Both the position numbers and the translations under genes were made by a program. The notes beneath the pieces were generated by a model. The model was given only the letters and a program-made list of their open reading frames with translations, had not been told where the DNA came from and ran no database searches. Shown in pieces: positions 12,210 through 25,259 of a stretch of DNA of 64,000 bases. The first letter of the stretch is position 1, and each line of letters starts with the position of its first letter. This stretch comes from Mangifera indica (taxonomy: Eukaryota; Streptophyta; Magnoliopsida; Sapindales; Anacardiaceae): positions 23,839,568 through 23,903,567 of the forward strand of contig NC_058138.1 of NCBI RefSeq assembly GCF_011075055.1, written 5' to 3'.

Positions 12210-14240
12210 AAGGCTTCCGTGGACAAAAATGCCCTGTCAAGATTGGGACGTCGTCGTTTCGCTTTCATTTGGGATAGTAGAAAATAGAATTTTACTTGGC
12301 GGCTTTTATGTGTAACTGGTAAAATGTTATCACTCTCCTCCTCGAGCTGGTATTAATGTTTGACCCCAACGAGTTATTGTATCCCGACTAATGGATAGAC
12401 TTTTGTTAATTAGATAAGGTGTTTTGTTAGTTGGTGTCCTCTCTGTGTCATCTAAATCATATAAATATGATGTAACATACAAATACATACCAAATATCTT
12501 TCCCACGTTACTCCTTTACTTTCCCATCCTTGTTTTTCTAGGATATTCATTTATAATTTTTACATTTAATTTAAGCACCTTCCTAAAATAATCAATTGGG
12601 AAAATGATTATTTCTCACCCAAATTTTAGTTGAAATTTAAAATCATATCTGTGATAGTTGAAAATTTTAAACTCTCACCCATATCTCAATTTTTTTTAAT
12701 TTTTTCTATTATAATTAAGAGTAAAATTATTATTTTATTGTTTATATTAAAAAGATATAAAACTTGTTACTTGTTTTCCTCGTAAGTTTGAGAAACTAAT
12801 AATTTTATCATTGTTTAAAGTTTTTAAATTTTAAAAAGTAACATTTTCACCCAAAAACCTAAGGTTTTCATATTTTTTAAACTGCAACCGCCCCCCAAAA
12901 CTTTCAAAAACAATAGTTTCACTCTCACTCTTCAACTTCAGTTTTCTACATCTCTTCCGACGTCCTCTTTCTCCGTAATATGACAAAAAGATCTTCATCT
13001 TTTCGTCACACGACAGTGAGATGAAGAGACATCTTTTTGTCGTACCAAATAATGAAGAGATAAAGATCTATTTGTAGCATAGCCTACCGTCGCTCAAGAG
13101 AAGGAGGACGACGTTGAAAGCTGAAGTTGAAGAGTGGGGGTAAAATACTCTTTTTGAAAGTTTTGTGGGCGATTGTAGTTTGAAAATATAAAAATCTTAG
13201 GTTTGGGGATAAAAATACTACTTTTCAAAGTTTGAAAAATTTCGATAAGAGTGAAATTTTTAGTTTTTAAAACTTAGGGAAGGGAAAAAGTAACGAGTTT
13301 TATATATTTTTTAATATAAATAGTAAAATAACAATTTTACTCTTACTTATAACAAAAAAAGTTAACAGAAGTTGAGTTATGGTTGAGAGTTTGAGTTTTT
13401 CAATTGTCGCAATGTGATTTTAAATTTCAACTAAAACTTGGATGAAAAATAGTCATTTTCCCTAATCAATTTTACAATCATTGTTGAATGTTTTTAAGTA
13501 ACAAATCAAACTAGGTTAAGAAATGTGTCTTAATTTTTTTTTTCAAAAAAAATTTAGTTCTATTACTTGAATGAATATCATGGTTTATTATCAAATTTTA
13601 ATATTATTATCGTAGCACAAATTATGCGATTATTTAAATTGTATACATTAGTTGATGATAAAAAAATATAAATCAAGTTTGAACTAAAAAAATTTCAATT
13701 TGAACACAGGTTAACTCAAACCCATTTGTTGATTTCGCCACATTGGGGTTCAACTTATTAATGAGCTTTTTTAATTTTTTGACTTAGGCAATTATTTTAG
13801 ATTTAAATAATTCTCTTTCTTCTTTCGTAATAAATTTTCCTTTTTTGAGATTTTTTTTCAATATTTAATAAATTGATCAAATTAAATTAAATTTTAAATT
13901 ATTCATTATATATATTAATTAAATTTAATTTTAAATTAATTCTTATTCAAATTTGGTTAGCTTGAACCACCCCCAGAGGAACCAAATGCGGCATTTTCAC
14001 TTTGTATTTTAGCGTTAGAGCAATAAATTTTATAAATATATTTTAAATAAATTTCTAAAATTTTTGTTTTAAGACGAGATCTGGACCATCAATAACACGA
14101 AGGTGGATCGCAATCTGAAATTGGACGGCTAATAATAATCATGATGAAACAATATCATTTCCCCTTCCCGCCAACACAAATTATTATTACAGAGCGCGAG
14201 AGACTGAAAAGAAATCAAATCAAAACAAAAGGAAAGAACT
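12210..14240. other. Divergent RPS21-RAD9 intergenic region
   Basis: Shared upstream region of the divergent genes RPS21 (-) and RAD9 (+). It is occupied mainly by Mutator-type element B (12598-13462, listed separately). The remaining DNA is AT-rich, with 'TTCAAATTTGGTTAGCTTGAACC'-like islands around 13680-13960. The last 150 bases before RAD9 are purine-rich (GAGCGCGAGAGACTG), consistent with a leader. No TATA box is obvious. Confidence 0.55.
12589..13471. mobile_element. Non-autonomous Mutator-type element, copy B, with 9-bp TSD
   Basis: The element is 12598-13462 (865 bp). It lies between perfect 9-bp direct repeats TAATCAATT at 12589-12597 and 13463-13471. The ends are inverted: GGGAAAATGATTATTT on the left, GGGAAAATGACTATTT read inward from the right. 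The inverted match runs inward for several hundred bases, including AAAACTTGTTAC versus AAAACTCGTTAC and a shared run around CCTAAGGTTTTCATATTTT. The core at about 12900-13130 is partly palindromic around AAAAGATCTTCATCTTTT and GATGAAGAGACATCTTTTT. There is no transposase. It lies about 620 bases upstream of the RPS21 start and 780 upstream of RAD9. Confidence 0.93.
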
Positions 14241-17200
14241 ATGGAATTCTCTGTAAGCGAGAACGCTCTGAAGACCTTCGCGAGGTCCATCACGTGCCTT
14301 GCACGTGTAGGAAACGAGCTTGTCATTCAAGCTTCTTCTTCTCAGGTTATCTCTCTTTCTCTCCCTCTCTCGCTCTCGCTGGCTGTTCTCATCCTTTCAT
14401 TTCACGATTTGATGGTTGTATTCGAACGCTTGACTTGATTTAAAATTTCTAGTGGATTTTTAGTTGATCGCGTGTAACGTTTATTTGATAATTCATTTAC
14501 TATGCTTCGAAATGCAACGGTTTGAGCTTAATTAGGGTTATTGCTTCGCGGCTGTGGTGTCTGAAAGAGTATAAACTGATTAATTAGATTTATTTATTAC
14601 ATTTTTTCAGAAAATAATTTGAGATAAAGTGAAAAAAAAAAAGAGAAGAATAATCTACTAATTATTATTTACCAGTCTCTGTTTGGTTGCTGAGATATTC
14701 AAAGAAACAAAGAAGAAATTAAAGTTACAAATTCTGTATTATTTGTTGTTTTGCTTTCTGAAGAGTTAAAACTAACTCAGATGGAATCGGTTTTTGCAGC
14801 TTGTTTTTCATACACTCAATTCATCACGCTCTGCATATCAATCTATTACATTTAAGCCAAACTTCTTTGACGTCTATACAGTTTCTGGTGCGCAAGTCCA
14901 ATGTAGCGTGTTGTTGAAGGTATGATGCCATTTTTCATTGCCTTTTACGTGGAATTAATCAGAGAGTGTAAGTATTGATGTAGCTAGTTTAGGCTGTTTG
15001 TTCTGTTCTTAGGACTCCAATTGCAAGTGTTGAACATCTGACCGTGCAATTGCCTGATCCTGATGCCCCTAAAGTTCAGTGGACTTTAAAATGCTATAAT
15101 GGTAAAGTGTTTCTTTCTCATCTGTATTATTTTCAGACAGCAATTGTTATTTTGAAATTGGAGACTGAGACATGTGTGGGATGGAAAGTGCAATGATTGC
15201 AATGTAAACTTATGGTGCTGTCGATGCTATTTAAAGTTTCACAAGCACCATGGTGGTTAGTAATTAATGGTGAAATGGAGATTTGAGACAATTCTATAAT
15301 GTTTAATGACACTTTAACAATAAAGTCAATTATAATAAAGTCATTTGCACTTTAATGAACAACAAAGTTTTGATTATGTAAGTGTGATTATGTTAGTAGA
15401 CTTACACACCTTGTGTAAATTGGATAAGACTTAAAGAATAAGCACTTGTTGAACTGATTTTTGGGCAATTAAATGGATTCATTTTGAAACTAAATCAAAA
15501 AATTATGTAGACTTACACACCTTGTGTAAATTGCATAAGACTTAAAGAATAAGCACTTGTTGAACTGATTTGGGAAATTAAATGGATTCATTTTGAAACT
15601 AAATCAAAAAATTATTTAGACTTACAAGGGCATTGCCAACGTTCAATATGGGATAATCTCTAGTTATTTGATACTTTAGCCACAAGGCCATCAACCATCT
15701 TGATCTTTGTGACAGGTGTCATCATAGTACAGAAACCTATCTTCAATTAAAATAATATTGTACCATACTGATGCTTAGCTCTTGAGATTCTTGAGTTGTA
15801 CCTTGATTTATTGTAGTTTTAGACTATGAAAATCGAATCTTTCCCATCATTACAGTGAACCCTCATTCTTGTGCAAACTGTTGCTGGTGAGGTTGAGCTC
15901 CTATTATAGGAGCCAGGAGCAAGATGCAACTCTTTCTACAGCTAAACAGTTGCACCTTTACTAATTTTTATAAAATTTTATCATTGTTGCTGCCACAATT
16001 ATTTAAAAGCTAATTTATATTTGAATTTGGACTCATAAGCACACTGCTTAATCCTCTAGTTTATGTCGACTGCTCTGGTATATTATATGGGGCATCAATT
16101 CTTCTCATCACAATAATTTTCTCATGTTTTGTGTTATAATTACATCTTAAACAGCTCTAAACCATATCATGTATAGGTATGAGGAAAGCCTATTGGATTA
16201 CTTGCAATGTTGAACCCGACATACAACAGTTATCTCTTGATAGGAGAAAATTCCGAAGCAACTTTGTAGTGAGGCCTCGTGATCTCAACAGATTGCTTGG
16301 TAATTTTCAATCGTCCCTTCAGGAGATCACTATCATTGCAACAGAACCCACTTCCTTGCCCTCTGATGCTGCCGGTGAAATAGGAGGAAAGGCTGTTGAA
16401 CTCAGAAGTTATATAGATCCAACCAAAGGTATGGATGTTTTTCTTTACCAGATATTAGAGACAGGAAGTTATATGCTTCTTTTCCTTATCTGCAGAAAAT
16501 GACTCTACGCTACATACTCAACTGTGGATAGATCCAACTGAAGAGTTTGTTTTGTATACTCATTCTGGAGATCCTGTAGATGTGACATTTGGTGTGAAGG
16601 AACTAAAGGTATAATAATCCATGCAGCAAGACCAGTTTCTTTACAGATTTGATGTTCTGTAGGTCACAAAATGAAATCGAAAATCCCTTATCCCAACTGA
16701 CGAGCCTTGTTCCCATTTAAATACAAAGTTAATCTGTCCAATCACTGACACAATTTTTTCCCTTTATTTTCCTGTAATATAATCTCTTCTGCCAAAGTTA
16801 AGGGTTAAAAAGAAAAGTTGCTGGAATTATGATCACAACAACCTTCATGATTGTTTCCTGTATGCTGAATGAAATGATTGAGCCCATACAACTAATTCAT
16901 GTGAGCATCAGGGATTATCTATTCATGTTTATTTCAGTTTTAATTTTCAGGCATTTCTTTCTTTTTGTGAAGGCTGTGAAGTTGACATACACTTATTTTT
17001 TGACAATGCTGGCGAGTAAGATGATTCTTGTTCCTTTATCAATTTAATTTCTATGCTATGCAGACTGGTTGTGATATAAGTGTACTACATCTGGTCACAA
17101 CAATATCTAGTATAGTAGTAATAATTTTTAGAATTACTAGCTAATATCTTACTTCACTTTTAAAAACTATTTTGGCAAACAGGCCAATATTAATGGCACC

Positions 17201-18310
17201 AAAATTCGGTCTAGATGATGGGTCCATTTCAAATTTTGATGCTACAGTTGTACTTGCCACCATGCTTACATCACAACTCCGTGAAGCTAATTCCTCAGAA
17301 CCTCCACAAGCAGCCACTGCAATGCCTGCTCAGGCTGTTGCTGGCACAGGGTCTCAAGCACAACAAGAAAGATGTAGAGCAAATGTCTCTGAGCATCCAT
17401 CTGATCACACCAGAATTTGGTCTGAACTTTCAGGTACTTTTATAGTTTTTTTCAGTGGCGACAATAAGATGTTAAACCAGAAACTTATATACTCCATTTC
17501 TCTGCAGGAAGTGCAGCAAGAAGTGGTAGTGGTGCTGAAGGCAGACAGGTTCAAGGGGAAAGAAATGTGGGTGCTAGTGAACAGAGGGAAATCCAAAGGA
17601 TAAGCACGATTCAAATATCAAAAGATGCACCTATTAGAGAAAATGTTGCTGCAGGTCCAACATCGTATCCAAAATGTGACTGATTCACTCTCTCTGTCAA
17701 TTTATGTGTCTTCATGTCTGTCTCTCTAACTAACCATGTGCCTATTAATTCACGTCTGTCTTTCAGGCTAGTTTCTAAACTGGATATAGCATTAATGCAA
17801 AAGCAGTGTTGAACCTCCACGTTGTGCACAATTTTGTTTTGATTTTTTTTTCAGTGACTTTATATTAGGAACTAACATAAAAAGCACATTTTCAGCCTTT
17901 CAAAAGGCAGGTGACGGAACACTGATCACCTTAGATTCTAAGATTTTGTTATGTTGGTCAGTATAACTTTGTTGCATGACTTGTGATTCTTGGTGACCGC
18001 TTTTAACTGCAATACCTTGACTATTAAATTAGCTGCCATCCCCTGGAAAAGACTCTTGCAGGAGAAGCCCGAGGTTAGTTATAGGGCTACTATGATGTTT
18101 ATTCTTCTTGCAAATGCTTCCTGTCTATCTAGTAACTAATATATCTGCAATTTTATTTTGCTCTCAGATAAGCATGAATTTAATGGCCAAGGTTTTTCAC
18201 AACATCATCCTAGTAATTGGGTAGACGCAAATGAGGATGATGACGATGATGATGGGGATGATCAGGAACTATGTGTTCAGTCAACTCCGCCATACTATGA
18301 AGAAGACTAG
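14241..18310 (+). CDS. RAD9: Cell-cycle checkpoint clamp subunit RAD9
   Basis: Subunit of the 9-1-1 (RAD9-RAD1-HUS1) sliding clamp that loads at damaged DNA in the nucleus and supports checkpoint signalling and repair. Exons: 14241-14345, 14800-14919, 14993-15101, 16177-16428, 16496-16608, 16951-17015, 17183-17433, 17508-17654, 18062-18073 and 18168-18310, in frame for 438 residues. The N-terminal PCNA-like fold (about residues 1-280) begins M-E-F-S-V-S and contains P-D-P-D-A-P-K-V-Q-W and N-F-Q-S-S-L-Q-E-I-T-I; the family block A-P-K-F-G-L-D-D closes it. The tail is Gln/Ser-rich and ends in an acidic run (E-D-D-D-D-D-D-G-D-D) and P-P-Y-Y-E-E-D. Exon 9 is the uncertain part: a 12-nt microexon keeps frame, while a 41-nt version using the acceptor at 18031-18032 does not. 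Confidence 0.93.
15396..15615. repeat. Tandem duplication in RAD9 intron 3
   Basis: Copy 1 is 15396-15506 (111 bp) and copy 2 is 15507-15615 (109 bp). They start with GTAGACTTACACACCTTGTG and differ by one substitution near the start (ggataag/gcataag) plus a small change around the TTTTGGGCAATT stretch. The beginning of a third unit (TTAGACTTAC) follows at once. The duplication looks recent and does not touch the splice sites. Confidence 0.9.
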
Positions 18311-21300
18311 CAATGGATCTCTTTGTCTTAGTTTTAGGCTTCTCGTTTGCCATTCCTCTGTTGTAAGTCAGTAAGTGCATGTATCTCTTCTGGTGTCACC
18401 TTAATAATTCAATAGGTCTGCGTCTGCTTTATTTGTTTTCCCATTATTGAGCATGGATCTCTAGAAAGCAATTTATAACTAGGTGGACCTACTTCCATAT
18501 TATTGTGAGCATCTGTCGTGAAGAAATCAGTCGATAAGTTTATGTTTTCAATGCTGTGGTTCTCATTTAGCTCTTTTCCCAGTAGCTATTCACCAAACAT
18601 ATTGATTGAACCAAACATTAAATAAATATGCTTGGCTTCAATCATGGTGATCTTACTTATTTACAGCACTAATTTTTCGTCCAGGTGAAAACAGTTAAGA
18701 CGTGACTGAATCATTTCCCTTCTTGATTCAGTTCTCGCAATATTAAGACTAGGCAACTTTTCTCACCGCCGTAATTGGTTTCTACTTGTAGCTTCCGAGT
18801 ATAAAATGCAAGGATAAAGAGTGTTTTACATTTTACTAGTACAATGACAATTTTCTCCCCTTCCAAGAAGAAGATTGATGTGTTGATGGTTGTAGACGGA
18901 TAATGTTTTTAGACCTAGTTAGGTTTTGATCCTATCAAAAGTTTGTAGATTGACCGATCAAATGGATCGATAATATTAGTATGACATAATTAAAATTTTT
19001 AAAATAGGTTTGTTAAATATATTTATTAGATTATGTTTAACAATAATTTTTTATTGTTTAGTAGTCTTCTTACATTCCGGTCTCAGGTTTGAGTTCTTTC
19101 ATCCTCAATTTTAAAGTGAGTAAATCTAGTATAATCAGTAAAATGAGTTTTTAGTCTTGATTTGGACTAGATTGACCGTTAGTTTTATTTAGACCAACCA
19201 ATCTGGTCTGGGTTTTTAAATATTGCAAATGGATTTATGCCATTAATGACATAGGAATTCAGTCAAACAATCTTTGCTTTACATAGATGTATTTCTTTAC
19301 CTGCAGACGGACCTTTGATTTCAACCACCAAAATGCTATTTTTTCTGGATTCCCAAGAGGAGTAGATGCAAGTTTATTTTGCTCTGTGGTGGGATGTGTC
19401 AATGCTCCAATCCAATTGCATCTGAACTTTCATGAACACATAAAGTTCGGGAGTTCTGCTAGTATTCCTTATATGGACTAAATTTGATTCTAGCACCATA
19501 ACTGAGTGCAATGCACGACTATGATTTTATATTCTTCAAAGATTTTTTTCTTCAAACTGCCTAACTTTCAAATTGCATATTTTAGGGTTAAGAGGAGTAT
19601 AGGTGTAAAATTTGAAATTTTTAATGTTTAGTGATATTTTATTCGAGTCAATATGTAAACTTGTAACTCATTGAGATTATCAATATCAAGTTAGAGTTTG
19701 ATTCAAGAGTCAAATTTTATTTGAGTTCAGTTTAAAAGTCAAATTATGTTTAAGCACGTTCAATTTGTTTATAGCCTAATTATGTATGTATGTATGATAC
19801 ATTTAAAAATAGTTGGGGGAATTGGGTACTTAATTTTGAAGGATATGGCTTATTGGTAGGCATTGATGCCGAACATGAAACTTGTAACTTTAAACCATAA
19901 ACTTGTACGCTCAAATTTTGAAGACTTTGCGGCTTGTTACTATTTTGAACCACATCTAAATTGCTCAGTTGGTAGTCTGAACTTGGTTCTAGAATGAGGA
20001 AAATTATAAAGAAGAGAGGGACCCATGAGTTCTGGTTTCAGTGTCCTTCCATTTGCGTAAACCTTGATTTCTGAACAATGCTTACATGCCAGCATGTAAT
20101 ATTTTCTTCCAAGGTTTGGAAGACTTACTTCCTTCCTTCCAAGTTGAAACTCCAATGAAAATTTAATGTCATCCCTTGCGCAACAGGACCTGCTATACCA
20201 TAAACAAATAGATGACTATCAAGGGTACCAGTTGTCAGATCTGCGAGTCAAAAAGGTAAACTAAAAAAAATTAAGAGCGTTTAAATTCTGAAGCAGTGAT
20301 GGTTACTGGTGAGCACGATTTGGACTTATCAGGTACAGGCACAATTCTGCCCTCTCATTTTAAATATTATATATATATTTAGGAAAAGATTATGTGGAAA
20401 AAGACTGTTTACATACAGCTGGCCTGGCTGGCTATAGGAGAGAGGATTGATTTTGGAACGCGCATACACCGTCTGGTGATCTGTGTTGGGCCCCACCTTT
20501 GTAACGGCTACGTGCATGTGACGCCGGCGTCTGTTTCAATCTTCTTCTTGAGCCTAATTCCGTCATTCCCTCTTGAATCCTTCCGTTAGAACCTTTTTGT
20601 TTTTTAACCTAGGTAGGAGAAATGCTAGATTCAATCTAAATTGAATTCAAACAAATCTTGATTCAATATAATGATTTACGATATAAATTTAGCTTAAAAA
20701 TAATTTAACTAATTCAAATTTAATTTGTTCACATTGAATTTGATTTTAGATGTGTGACCAAAAAAATAATTAATAATTTATATATAAACTTATTTTTGAG
20801 TGACTTTTGAGATTGCTTATTGTTTTCTATAATTACTATCAGTTGTAAATATCCGGTAATGTTATGCCTAACATATTAGAAAACTTTTTCACAAAGATAA
20901 TTCCGATTAAGAGGATTTTGTTCATATGACTGTTGTTAATAGACAAACGGCGCCGTTAAAGAACGGTGACATAAACGGAGTTAAAGCTAATTTAACCAGA
21001 TGGGAAAGAGAAAAGGTGTTTCCTTTAAGAGATTCTTTGGACGGACATAGGAATAGGTGCTAACCCTAATGCCGTCTTTCTTTTTCTCTTCTTTTCTTTG
21101 TGTTTTTTTTTTAAATTTTCTTATACCAACCATGTCAGGGAAAGGTACAGTGATATAACTAGTCAACTAGTGTGCCTAAACTACAATTACAATTATACCC
21201 TTTACTTTCATCTAAAATTACTTGTTTGCTACTTTTGTGTGGGCCTTGGCTTCCCATGGATTTCACAAGTAACACATTCTTATTCAAAAGTAATAAGTAG

Positions 21301-22028
21301 CAGTTTTCACCCCACAACGCCGCAGTCATGCTTTTTGCATTGGGCAAACGGAGGGAAGTCATTCACACAGATGGAATTCATTAAATACATTTGAAATTAA
21401 AGATATCTAAATAATATTTGATATAATAATTATAAAATTAATCACTAAATTTAATATTTTTACTGAGTATGATTATGATCGATTTAAGTTTAAACAAATA
21501 TTCTGACTGTTTTTATTTACGGATGTGTCTTTTACTGCATGATGGAAATGCAGAACAATAATTCTAGAAAGAATGAATGGAATGCACATGAAATTAATGT
21601 TTTAAATGTTGTACCAATGTCACGCCATCTTTTTATATAATTAATTTCTTGTTAAGGACTACTAGGAGATAAAGATTATAATGAATATTTTGTAACTTTT
21701 CTCCGCCCGCCCCTAATTACGTTGCATACCTTGAAAATGCAAGCCTATTAATATCGTGTTACCACAAGTCAATAAAATCCAATCATTCCAGTAAATTGGT
21801 GGTTCCCCACCCCACCGAGTCGATATCCCAATTTCCAAGCCCCTCAATAATGGCATTCTTGTAATATAACTGAAAAAGAAGGCCAAATACCTTCAAACAC
21901 ACAGATGCCCAGGTATAAGTCCCAACTAGGCCACCCTTGTCTGTCTTCAAATCAAACCAAACCAAACCATCTCTCTTCCATCTCTGCAATCAAAGAGAAA
22001 GACAGAAAGAAAGAGAAGCTTGAAGAAA
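18311..22028. other. Intergenic, RAD9 3' flank to RALF
   Basis: No gene supported. The RAD9 3' UTR probably occupies the first 100-250 bases. Open stretches at 19287-19481, 19940-20155 and 20329-20589 lack recognisable protein, start context and introns. AT-rich degenerate 'GAGTTTGATTCAAGAGTCAAATTT' islands lie at 19640-19760 and 20620-20760. The last 70 bases before RALF are a purine-rich leader (AAAGAGAAAGACAGAAAG). Confidence 0.5.
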
Positions 22029-22385
22029 ATGGTGAACTTGGTCAATTCATGTGCGCTTGTTCTCGCGATTTCTTCTTTGATGATGATCTTCATGATGAGC
22101 GCCCCGTTGTCCGCCGTTGATGCGAGCGGGGATCACCACCTCAACCTGGGATGGCTACCCACTGGATCATCGTTGGTGGGCGAAGAGGAGGAAGGCGAGT
22201 TTGAACTGGACTCAGAGACCAACCGGCGCATTTTAGCCACAAGCAACTACATCAGCTACGGTGCGCTGCAGAGGAACACTGTGCCCTGCTCCCGGCGCGG
22301 CGCCTCCTACTACAACTGCCAGAATGGCGGCCAGGCTAACCCTTACAACCGTGGCTGCAGCACCATTACACGTTGCAGGAGTTGA
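22029..22385 (+). CDS. RALF: RALF peptide hormone precursor
   Basis: Secreted cysteine-rich peptide that raises apoplastic pH and signals through FERONIA-type receptor kinases and LRX proteins. This is a single exon of 118 residues; the first ATG is 22029. A signal peptide (residues 1 to about 30) has the hydrophobic core A-L-V-L-A-I-S-S-L-M-M-I-F-M-M. An acidic propeptide (E-E-E-E-G-E-F-E-L) follows. The site-1-protease motif R-R-I-L lies at 66-69. The mature 49-residue peptide contains Y-I-S-Y near its start, needed for receptor binding in the family, and four cysteines at mature positions 18, 28, 41 and 47. The mature sequence fits the RALF1/22/23/33 clade; its position next to RAD9 and REF favours a RALF22 orthologue. 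Confidence 0.96.
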   Translation: MVNLVNSCALVLAISSLMMIFMMSAPLSAVDASGDHHLNLGWLPTGSSLVGEEEEGEFELDSETNRRILATSNYISYGALQRNTVPCSRRGASYYNCQNGGQANPYNRGCSTITRCRS

Positions 22386-22550
22386 GTTGAGTTTCAAATT
22401 TTTAATTTTATTTTTATAAAATGGGGGTGTGATGTTATACTTGGAAATTTAGGGGCTTTATCGTTAGCAGAAAAATAATGTTGGTCCATTTTCTCAATGT
22501 ACGTTTGGATTGGATGTCTCTTGTAAAAGATATTAATTCTAATTATTCTT

Positions 22551-22575
22551 TTTCTTTCTTTCTTTCTTTCTTTCT
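22551..22575. repeat. CTTT microsatellite in RALF 3' flank
   Basis: About six CTTT units about 165 bases after the RALF stop codon, probably within the 3' UTR or just beyond. Confidence 0.85.
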
Positions 22576-25235
22576 CATGGTTTTTTATTTCTGATTTTTT
22601 ATTTACTGTTGTATGAAGAGAGATCTCTAATAGTTATGAATTTTCATAATTAGTAATGCATGCAACAATACTGCATTTTGGGTTTTATTTTTTTTCTGCA
22701 TTTTACTGGAATTTCATTGAAATTATTTGTGCAATTTACATTTTTTATTTTTTATTTTCTTGTTTGAGGCTTCTCCTATTTTGAATTGAATGCATTATTT
22801 TGGTGTAATGGGCACAATTTTCTCGATGAAAATCCTTATAGGTAAAAGTAAAAGCAAGAATATGAACAGTTAAAATGTGAAAGGGAGAGTGGTTGTTTGA
22901 ATGACAAAAAAGGGGGTGTGGTGGGTTCAAAATTTAATCTATCTAATCAAGATTAGAGTTTTTTTAACTTTAGATGGGGGTTTGGGGTTGTGGTGTGGGC
23001 AAATCCAAATTGGTCTTGACCTAATTAGGATGTAACATTGATTGTCGGTTGGATTGAACTAACGGGAGCAATGATTTGGGTTTAAAACAGCGGATGTGAG
23101 TTGTCATGTATTTGAAAAGGTAGACCAGTAGACATTTGTATTTATATTATAAGAATACCATACAAAAGTTGATAATAAAAGTATCATCTATTCTTTTGAG
23201 GCAAAAGGGAAATGAATAACTCATTCAAACTTCATGGAAATGCAAATAAAGTTGCTTGCTTACTATTGCCATATTATTCTTGTTCTCATTGTTCTCCCTC
23301 CCCGGGAATTGCGCTTTTTTCTTCTAGAAGACAAGCAACCAATTCTTACCTTTCTTGTTTATCAAGATCAATGACGACATTCTAACAATCCTAATATTCT
23401 TGCTTGGATGGAGACTAAACTAAATTCTTCCTTCATTAACTTACACATCATTAGTTTGGGGATGAGGATTTGATTATCTACCCACCCACCTGTCTAATTT
23501 GCACAAGTGGCATGCCCTCATTGGATTGATTGCTTGCACGTTGGTTTGTTGAAATAATATATATGTCCATTAATTGTTTTTGCGGCATCTTATGTTTTGC
23601 AATCTTATCTATCTTAACAATTAAGGTAAGGAAACATTTATAATGCAAATAAAAAATAAGATTTATAAGAAAAATCACGAGATAAAGACGGAAAAAATTT
23701 CATTATGAATAATAAAAAGATTATAAAATAAATGAAAATTTATTTATTCTATCTTTAGTTTCATGGCACATTTTTTGTCTTTTTTTTTTTAATATACATA
23801 TATGTTAATACAACTGGTATGTATAAACCGTAGTTGGCAAATTCATATATAAAATAAATACTTTTTGAATTCGACGTAATAGCTATTATGTCGAAAACTT
23901 CTCTATCTTTTCGTTACCTATTAAATTTAGTTAATAATAAAATCGTTACATCATAAGTCTTGCCTTCGTATTAAAGTTGTTATAATCTAGATGGTAAAAT
24001 CACAAAGGTTGGCGTGGAAGCTTTCATCCATTTGATTTTCCACCATATTAAAGTCCCTCACATGAAAGTGCATGATTGATTGAAACATTCTAACTAGGGT
24101 TTCAAAATTTATTGAAGTTCACGTTATCACAGTCCTTTGTTTTGAATTCTATAGGTGACATACTGATAGCTAATAATGGGTTCATTTCACCACCTGTGCA
24201 CCCTCATGTAGCATTGCACAAAACAGATGCCCATGAAACTTTAATCTTACTTATTTATGCAAAGGGGCCCTCCAAGATCTTGCCTTTACCTTTGCTCTTG
24301 CCACATTCTCTTCCTTCTTCTGTGAAAGAAAGTTTCAAATTTCAATGTTCAATTGATTGCTCATTTACTCATGTCTTAAAATGAGAGAGTGGGCTTTAAA
24401 AGCATATTCTAAGAGATTTTATAAATTTTTTAGGCCAAAAATTAGTTCATGGGGTCAAAATTGTCATTTACCCAAGTTTAAGAAATTAGCCATTATATAA
24501 TATTTAGTTAGATATAAATTAAATAATTAGATTATAGGATAACACATCAATTTATTTGTACTATTTTGTATCACCCTATCACATCTTAAAATTCATGAGG
24601 TCAAAACTTGTGATTTATTCAAATTTATGGGTGGGAAAAGGGAATTTCTCATTATTTAATATAAAGCAACTTCCAAGATATGCTATTGGTAAAATGGAGA
24701 AAAATAGTGTAAAGTAAGATGTGGAATTTTGTGCTAAATATAAAATAAATTTATGTTTAGGGACCTACTCCTTATATATTCAATTATTAATTAATCTCCT
24801 TCACCCAAATGATTTGAGAGGACAAATGAGGATTTGAGTTGTTCATGCCGTTTCAACTAAAATTTGTCGTGGGATTTATAAATTAATCAAACAATTTAAA
24901 TTTAGTTTTAAGTATTTAATTAAATATTTAAATGATATATTATTGTATAATTTAATGATTTTAAATTAAAAATAAAATAAAAATTTATCATATAATGATA
25001 TAACATCTTTATACTAAAAATAATATACAAATAATACTTCTTTTTTATAAATTATTATTTCACCGTATTTTTGTCGACTCTAATTCGTTACTTTCAATGT
25101 GATCGGATGGGAAAATCTTTCCCTTTCAACATTGCTAATGTTAAAAAATAATAATAATAAAATAAAATAAACTAAGTCTAGTTTTTACTCTATAGCCACC
25201 CCAGCTAATAAGAGTTGGGCCTGAAATCAAATTGC

Positions 25236-25259
25236 AAGGCCCATAAAAAGATGGGCCTT
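25236..25259. promoter_or_regulatory. Inverted pair of site II-type GGCCCA motifs
   Basis: AAGGCCCAT, six bases, then ATGGGCCTT: a perfect inverted repeat with 9-base arms. TGGGCC/GGCCCA is the core of the plant site II element bound by TCP factors. It sits about 1.05 kb upstream of the REF/SRPP start, with a further TTGGGCC at 25215-25221 and a possible TATA-like TCATAAATAG at 25269-25278. Whether it drives any transcript is unknown. Confidence 0.35.

Noticed and set aside
22020..22028. Start of RALF at 22020
   Set aside because: The codon there is TTG; the first ATG is at 22029 and precedes a complete signal peptide.
24112..24384. 90-codon frame between RALF and REF
   Set aside because: No family resemblance, no intron or promoter context, and AT-rich codon use like the spacer.
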